DNA from: Quillaja saponaria
Taxonomy: Eukaryota > Streptophyta > Magnoliopsida > Fabales > Quillajaceae
NCBI GenBank assembly: GCA_029379385.1
Contig: CM055612.1
Location: forward strand, 16,802,001 to 16,866,000
Length of the DNA stretch: 64,000 nt
Reading direction: 5' to 3'
In this document: piece after piece, positions 59,107-64,000 of the stretch
How positions within the stretch are numbered: the stretch's first letter is position 1
How the letters are laid out: the number at the start of each line of letters is the position of its first letter
The notes under the pieces: generated by a model
What the model saw: the letters and a program-made list of their open reading frames with translations, nothing else
The model's database searches: none
Told to the model about the DNA's origin: nothing
Translations under genes and position numbers: made by a program

Positions 59107-61376
59107 TGTTATAACCCGATATAGTAACATTAAGCATATTAGATGTAATAACTCTAAGTCTGAGGTAATGTGTAAATTTTAGTTATAAAATAATAAATAC
59201 ATAAACAAATTAATTAAATAATAATACAATTAGATATGTTATAAGTCGATGTCTTAGTGTGTGTTTTAAAAGTTTAATGTATAAATTGTTGATCAAAAGT
59301 AGATAAATTTGTAGTCAATTAAATTAAATGTAATAACTCGATATTTTAATATAGACTTTGGAATGTTCGTGTACACTCTAAAACGTTTGTATAAAATGTA
59401 TTGTAATTTTTACCACTTTATTGGTTGAAGTAAAACTTAAAAATCCACTTGCATAAATTTTATTGATAATCAAATGAGTGTTTAATTAAAGTAATAAGAG
59501 AGGAAATAATTGTGGGATATATATATATATATACAAAGTGGTACATACATTTAAGATAAAATCTCAACCACAACTTTTAATGATTGACTAGAACTTAGTT
59601 TTTTTTTTTTCCTAATTTTTGTCTCATTTTCTTTTGGTCTTTATTTCTTCTTTATTTTCTTTGTATTTCCACCGTTCCTTCCCTGCCCTTTTATCCTTTC
59701 CACCACCTTTCTTTTCTTTTTTGGTGTCGGTTTCCTAAATCTTCTAAGTGGTTGCTGCCTTGTTTTGTTTTTCATGCTCAGCTTGGGAGAGACCTTGCAG
59801 CCGAGGGGGAAACCTTTCTCTTGCAACCAAAACCCTTTTCTTTTCCTCCTTGTGTCCATCTTGACTTTCGTAGTTTTGAATCTCCAACTGACCGATCCCT
59901 TGAAATCATCCTTGGAGGCGTGACTTTGGGCTATCTTGTGTGGGGTTGTAGCAACCATTGATGCTTAGAGTGCAATAGCCTAGTGTAACAGTGAGGAGGT
60001 GGTTGTAAGGGGACGAGGTTGGACGCTCCTGCCAGCCTAGAAGACTACCGGTTGCCATGGAGGTTCTAGTGGAAGAGGGTAACAATAGAGCAGTGAGTTG
60101 GTGCTTTGTTCTGGTTCATCCGTGGAGAAAATAAGGAGAGCAGTACCTATTTTCTTTCTTAGTTCAATCCGTGGGAGTGTTACAAAGGACAACAACTTCT
60201 CTTGACAATATGGTAGTTTCCTAACTTCACATTTCAATTATTTTAAGATTGATGATAGGTTAATGACTTAGATTTATGAATGGATGAGATTATGAATAAA
60301 ATTTTTGAATAAAGAACATATTGAGCGGTTATTTGGAACTTGGAAAAAGGAAAATTTTGGAATTGAGCTAAGTCATATGAATATAATTTAATTTAAGTTT
60401 TAATATATATTAAGTAGTGAGTTTAATTTAAATGCAAATTGGAGTGTGAATATGATTACTATTGCAATAGATATATATATTTACACACACAAATTAGTGG
60501 GAGAAACTAATGCATCTAAGATGTTTGATAAAATGTATACAAGAAAACTAGTTATAATTTTATGAGCAAAAACTTGGTGATTGTTTTAAGGTGGTTGAAT
60601 CTAGTTTTTAAGAAACATATTAATTAGTGTTATCATTATGTGTGAGATCTTTAATGAATGGTGAAGTAATTAAGAACTAGAGGTGTTTGAATTAAAAGGT
60701 GAAGGAAAACTTGAAAGTATAGTATTAATAATAGTTAAATATTAGTATGATGAAATTTATAACTTGTAGGTGATAAAAATAGTATGAATAAAGGGAAAGT
60801 CTTGGAAGTGGAATATACATATTGATGTTAGGATTGTATGAATCATGTTTAGATGAAAGTTAAATAATTAGTTTAGGTGAGTTAGTTGTAATTCTTTAGA
60901 ACTTGATTATAAATGTGAAATAAAAAGGTAAGGATTCAAATATGTTAATATAGAAATTGTATATTTTAAATCTTGAGGAATTCTAAATAAGAAGTTTAAT
61001 TGGAATATAAGTAATGTTGATAGATTAATGTTGGAAGTGAGTAATGATATGAACAAGGAGAGTTAAATGGTTTTGAAGGGGTGTAGGGGCTGATTTCGTC
61101 AGTAACAGAAATTCAGTATTTCGAGTGTCTTCAGGGTAGAATTAAATTAAGATTTCGAAAGATTAAATGTAGCTTGTATTCTTGTTATGTTTTCTGCAAA
61201 ATTTCATAGTTTGGTTCTAAGTATATTGTTAGTTATAGCTGTTAGACTCCGGGTAGGTCATGCAGAATTTTTAATGCCCTGTTTTTGGTTTATGTAAGAA
61301 ATTGAATGGGTTCAATACTAATTTTAGAAAAAGTTTCTGAATATAAAAGATAGATATACTTGTCTATTAATAAACC
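59107..61376 (+). mobile_element. family A LTR, 5' half
   Basis: Starts TGTTATAACCCGATATAG and runs through 'gtgtaggggctgatttcg' (61081) to 'agatatacttgtctattaata', a block that occurs about 40% along other copies (12211, 29130). It is cut at 61377 by a different LTR element, and its other half lies beyond the window. It was itself inserted in a minus-oriented family A copy. Confidence 0.7.
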
Positions 61377-61680
61377 TATTAATGTCAGATTTTGTCCGAG
61401 CTGGAGACCTGACGAGGTGGTCTCCTCAATGCCTCCTACTTGTCCGAGCTGGAGACTTGTGGTCTCCTCAATGCCTCCCACTTGTTCGTGCTGGAGACCT
61501 ACAGGGGTGGTCCTAGAAACCTGTCAGCATTCCGAAGCTCAAGTTAGTATCTAGAGAAATAAGGGCAGAGCTATAAAGTGTAGAGAGATGAACCTTTTTT
61601 CATAGTGTGAGAGATTGTATTTATAGGGCCTTTGGTGGGCCTTTGGTGGAGTTGGGCTTAAGTTAATATTTGTATTAACA
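61377..61680 (-). repeat. left (3') LTR, 304 bp
   Basis: TATTAATGTCAG to GTATTAACA. Against the right LTR it has an extra roughly 45-bp internal repeat of the 'gtccgagctggagac' unit and several C-to-T/G-to-A changes. The inverted ends TATTAAT/ATTAACA match TGTTAAT once one G-to-A change is allowed. Confidence 0.75.
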
Positions 61681-61696
61681 CAAGTCCCCCCAAAAA
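61681..61696 (-). other. polypurine tract
   Basis: The reverse complement has TTTTTGGGGGGACTTG directly before the 3' LTR. Confidence 0.5.
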
Positions 61697-61984
61697 CAAG
61701 TTTGAGGAATGAAGTGACTCGGACTTGAAGTCATCTAAGGGCAAAACTAGTGTTAATTGAGCTTTTTCTTAGCGGACGAGCTTTTGGCTCTAAGCCTTGC
61801 GACGTTAGGGTAAGCTTGTAGCTCTAACTTCCTTTGTTTTGGGCTATAAAATTTTTATGCAACTACAGTCAAACAGTCAATCTCAAAAGAAAATTTGTTA
61901 GGTACATATAAAGGTAAAAACAATATGCTTTACGATGTAGTACTAAAGTCCACCTTTGGAGAGTTAAATATCTGAGTGAGGACC

Positions 61985-62240
61985 TTTTGCGAGCAAACTC
62001 GACCGAGGCTTGGACCTCAGGATGGAAACCTGGGCCTCGCGTGCCTGAATCGCGAGCACCGGGAGGTCGGGTTCACTGTCAGGGTCGTTGAATCGACCGG
62101 ATGAACCTCAACCGTTTTCGCCCCCGGGTTTGGAGATCTTGTGTGAACTCGACGGAGGCTAGGACCGCAAGGCCGTTAGATCGACCAGACCAGGTGAATC
62201 TCAACCGTTTCTGACCCGGGTTTTGGAGATCTTCTTTTTG
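61985..62240. repeat. two diverged GC-rich units in the Ty3-type element
   Basis: 'actcgaccgaggcttggacc' (61997) and 'actcgacggaggctaggacc' (62146), and again 'cctcaaccgtttt' and 'tctcaaccgtttc' each followed by 'cccgggt-ttggagatctt'. The unit is about 140-150 bp. No coding frame. Confidence 0.6.
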
Positions 62241-62559
62241 ATCGGTTTTGGGGGTTTATGCCTCTCCCTTTCAACTTCACCTGCCGAAATTTCTTGCAAC
62301 TATGGCCAAACGACCGATCTCAACAGAAAATTCATTAGCCACATATGATGGTGACCATGTAATAACATGCTTTCTGAATATAATATGTCAAAGATATAGT
62401 TGCATTGCAATTATCATTTTGACCCAACGAGGTGAATTACTGGTTTACTATGCCTGAGATGTCAATTATTTTGTTAAATGAGTGATCGACTCATCTTTGT
62501 GATGGCCTTATAATTATGGTGTTTTTAAGCGACCCGGCCTTATAATATTTTCAAGACTT

Positions 62560-63080
62560 GGAATATTTTTGTTGTTGATGAATATGTAATTCAACAATTA
62601 AGCAGACATAAATTAAGCTGAGCATTTGATTCATAGTAGATTTGCATGAAGATATAAAATTGACAAGAGTTTCTAAAAGAACATAGAAGTTTGTAAGCAA
62701 TTTGTGTAAAATTTATAAAGTTTTTAGGCCATTTAAAGAATTTTAGGGCCAAAATGCAATTTTCTAGAATTACTTTGGTCAATTATATGATAATATAAAA
62801 GGTTGCGGACTATTGTGCAATTAATTTGAATAATTTAGGTAAATAATATAAATGATAGAGGCATATTTGATAAATATGAAAAGATATGTGGTAATTATGT
62901 GAATTTATAAAAATTTGGGCCATTTATGTAATTAAAAAATATATTTGGCCAGAATGTGAAATATAGATAAATTAACAGGTTAAATGTATAATTATTTAAA
63001 GTTTTGAGCCAATTATGTAAATATTTAAACTATATGGGTTATTATCATAATATATACGAAGTATAGGGACCAGATAGCAA
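62560..63080. other. AT-rich interior with recurring GGCCAnnATGT motif
   Basis: Short phrases of the form 'ggccaaaatgcaatt', 'gggccatttatgtaatt', 'tggccagaatgtgaaat', 'gagccaattatgtaaat' and 'gggaccagatagcaaaat' recur at roughly 60-160 base steps. No protein is encoded. Confidence 0.45.
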
Positions 63081-63225
63081 AATAGATAACCTGGGCTTTG
63101 TTTGGATTTGGGCCGACATGGTGGGCTTTGTTTGTCAGCCCCGAGTTGAAGATCTGCACTTTTATTGGGCTGGGCTCTTGGTGGGCTGAGTTGGGAGCTG
63201 CCTGCACATTCACAAATCTGGAGAG

Positions 63226-63655
63226 TGCCGCCACTTGAGGCCGCTCGTGGGGGCGCGTGGGAGGTCCGTCGAGGTGGATGGATTAGACCTGGAGACCCGT
63301 GAGGTCGGCAGCTTCAATTTGGGTGGTCGCCTGAGTTCTCAGGTCGCCGGAATTGGCCTGAAAATGGACTAGAACAACAGCTCGCAATGCATAAAATCTG
63401 GCAACCTTGTTGGAGTGCCGCCGCTTAAGGCCGTGTGTGGGGGCTTGTGGGAGGTCTGGCAAGGTGGCGGCTTGGACCTGGAGACCCGTGAGGTCACTGG
63501 AATTGGCTTGAAAATGGACTGGAACGACAACTGACCATGCACAAAATCTGGCGACCTTGTTGGAGTACCGCTGCTTGAGGCCGCGCATGGGGGCGCGTGG
63601 GAGGTTTGGCGAGGTGGCGGCTTGGACCTAGAGACCCGTGAGGTCTGCAGATTCA
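63226..63655. repeat. GC-rich tandem repeat, about three units of 150-190 bp
   Basis: Units begin at about 63226, 63417 and 63567 ('gccgccacttgaggccgc', 'gccgccgcttaaggccg', 'accgctgcttgaggccgc'), each continuing 'gggggc-tgggaggt' and 'ggacctggagacccgtgagg'. The unit containing the 'cagcttcaatttgggtggtcg' segment is longer. The overlapping open frames here follow from the repeat's composition and are not treated as genes. Confidence 0.75.
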
Positions 63656-63785
63656 ATTTGGGTGGTCGTCTGAGTTCTCAGGTTGCTAGAATTGGCTTGA
63701 AAATTGATTGGAAGAGTACATTGATTTGGCAAGATAGAGACTTGGAGAGCTGCGTGGTGATTAAGAAATTCAAATCATATGAATT

Positions 63786-63802
63786 TCCCACAGACGGCGC
63801 CA
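63786..63802 (-). other. Ty3-type primer-binding site
   Basis: The reverse complement is TGGCGCCGTCTGTGGGA, one base inside the right LTR. Confidence 0.75.
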
Positions 63803-63803
63803 A

Positions 63804-64000
63804 TGTTAATGTCGGATTTTGTCCGAGCTGGAGACCTGGCGAGGTGGTCTCCTCAATGCCTCCTAATTGTCCGAGCTGGAGACCTGCAGGGGTGGTTCTG
63901 GAGACCTGTCAGCACTCCGAAGCTCAAGTCAGTATCTAGAGAGATAAGGGGAGAACTATAAAGTGTAGAGAGATGGACCTTTTTTCATAGTGTGAGAGCT
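63804..64000 (-). repeat. right (5') LTR, cut by the window end
   Basis: TGTTAATGTCGG start; matches the first two-thirds of the left LTR. 197 bases are visible. Confidence 0.75.

Larger units (their letters stand above)
61377..64000 (-). mobile_element. non-coding Ty3/gypsy-type LTR element, runs off the window
   Basis: Two related LTRs in direct orientation bound a 2.1-kb interior. Read on the minus strand: the right (5') LTR, a primer-binding site TGGCGCCGTCTGTGGGA (63786-63802), the interior, a polypurine stretch (61681-61696) and the left (3') LTR. This PBS is the type used by Tat-like Ty3 elements. No gag, protease, RT or integrase is readable, so it depends on proteins supplied by others. 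It interrupts a family A LTR after AAACC (61372-61376), and the second duplication would lie beyond 64000. Confidence 0.75.

Noticed and set aside
63283..63939. Overlapping open frames on both strands
   Set aside because: Produced by GC-rich tandem units and LTR sequence with few stop codons; the same phrases repeat with the repeat units.
1..64000. CRISPR-like, rRNA, tRNA or phage-type features
   Set aside because: The repeats are dispersed LTRs and microsatellites, not short regularly spaced arrays, and no rRNA block or tRNA arm pattern was seen on either strand.

Overview
The window looks like repeat-dense intergenic DNA from a flowering plant, most likely a eudicot. It is strongly AT-rich and full of (TA)n and poly-A/T runs. 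The recognisable proteins are plant families: a TIR1/AFB auxin-receptor F-box, an NB-LRR resistance protein, a PPR protein and a GRF zinc finger. Ty1/copia, Ty3/gypsy, RTE-type and possibly L1-type retroelement remains are also present. I could not name the species. I saw no bacterial-style operon, CRISPR array, rRNA or tRNA, and no intact long gene.

The dominant component is one repeat family, called family A here. Copies begin TGTTATAACCC, end GGGGTGTGACA, run about 2.9 to 4.2 kb as single uninterrupted copies (one reaches 5.5 kb because it is nested), and encode nothing intact. At least fourteen copies or pieces occur in both orientations and cover more than half of the window. Three have perfect 5-bp target duplications (ACTTT, ATTAA, TTAAA) and a fourth has a near-perfect one. 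They behave like solo LTRs of a retrotransposon with unusually long LTRs. Copies sit inside one another and inside other elements. One carries about 500 bp of a TIR1/AFB gene; another carries what looks like the tail of an L1 LINE.

Beneath these insertions lies an older duplicated host segment: a conserved promoter with a TATA box and a short acidic first exon (near 3.3, 3.9 and 30.9 kb), a second repeated block (6.84 and 31.25 kb), and a 3 to 4 kb block holding an RTE LINE broken by a Ty3-type LTR (7.2-10.9 and 33.3-37.9 kb). The promoter of the third copy was split twice: by a composite copia element (18915-26562), itself interrupted by nested family A LTRs, and by the family A LTR carrying the AFB fragment (26608-30797).

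Layout: 0-2.2 kb, GRF-finger gene and an old family A copy; 3-11 kb, duplicated block; 11.5-18 kb, two family A copies around a copia tail; 18-18.4 kb, NB-LRR fragment; 18.8-31.3 kb, nested insertions in copy 3; 31-40.8 kb, second duplicated block; 42-44 kb, PPR fragment bracketed by LTR-like and inverted sequences; 44.6-53.5 kb, nested family A; 53.5-55.2 kb, third partial duplicated block; 55.2-61.4 kb, family A inside family A; 61.4 kb to the end, a non-coding Ty3-like element with PBS, PPT and LTRs that runs off the window.

All coordinates, splice sites and similarities come from reading the sequence by eye, without alignment software.
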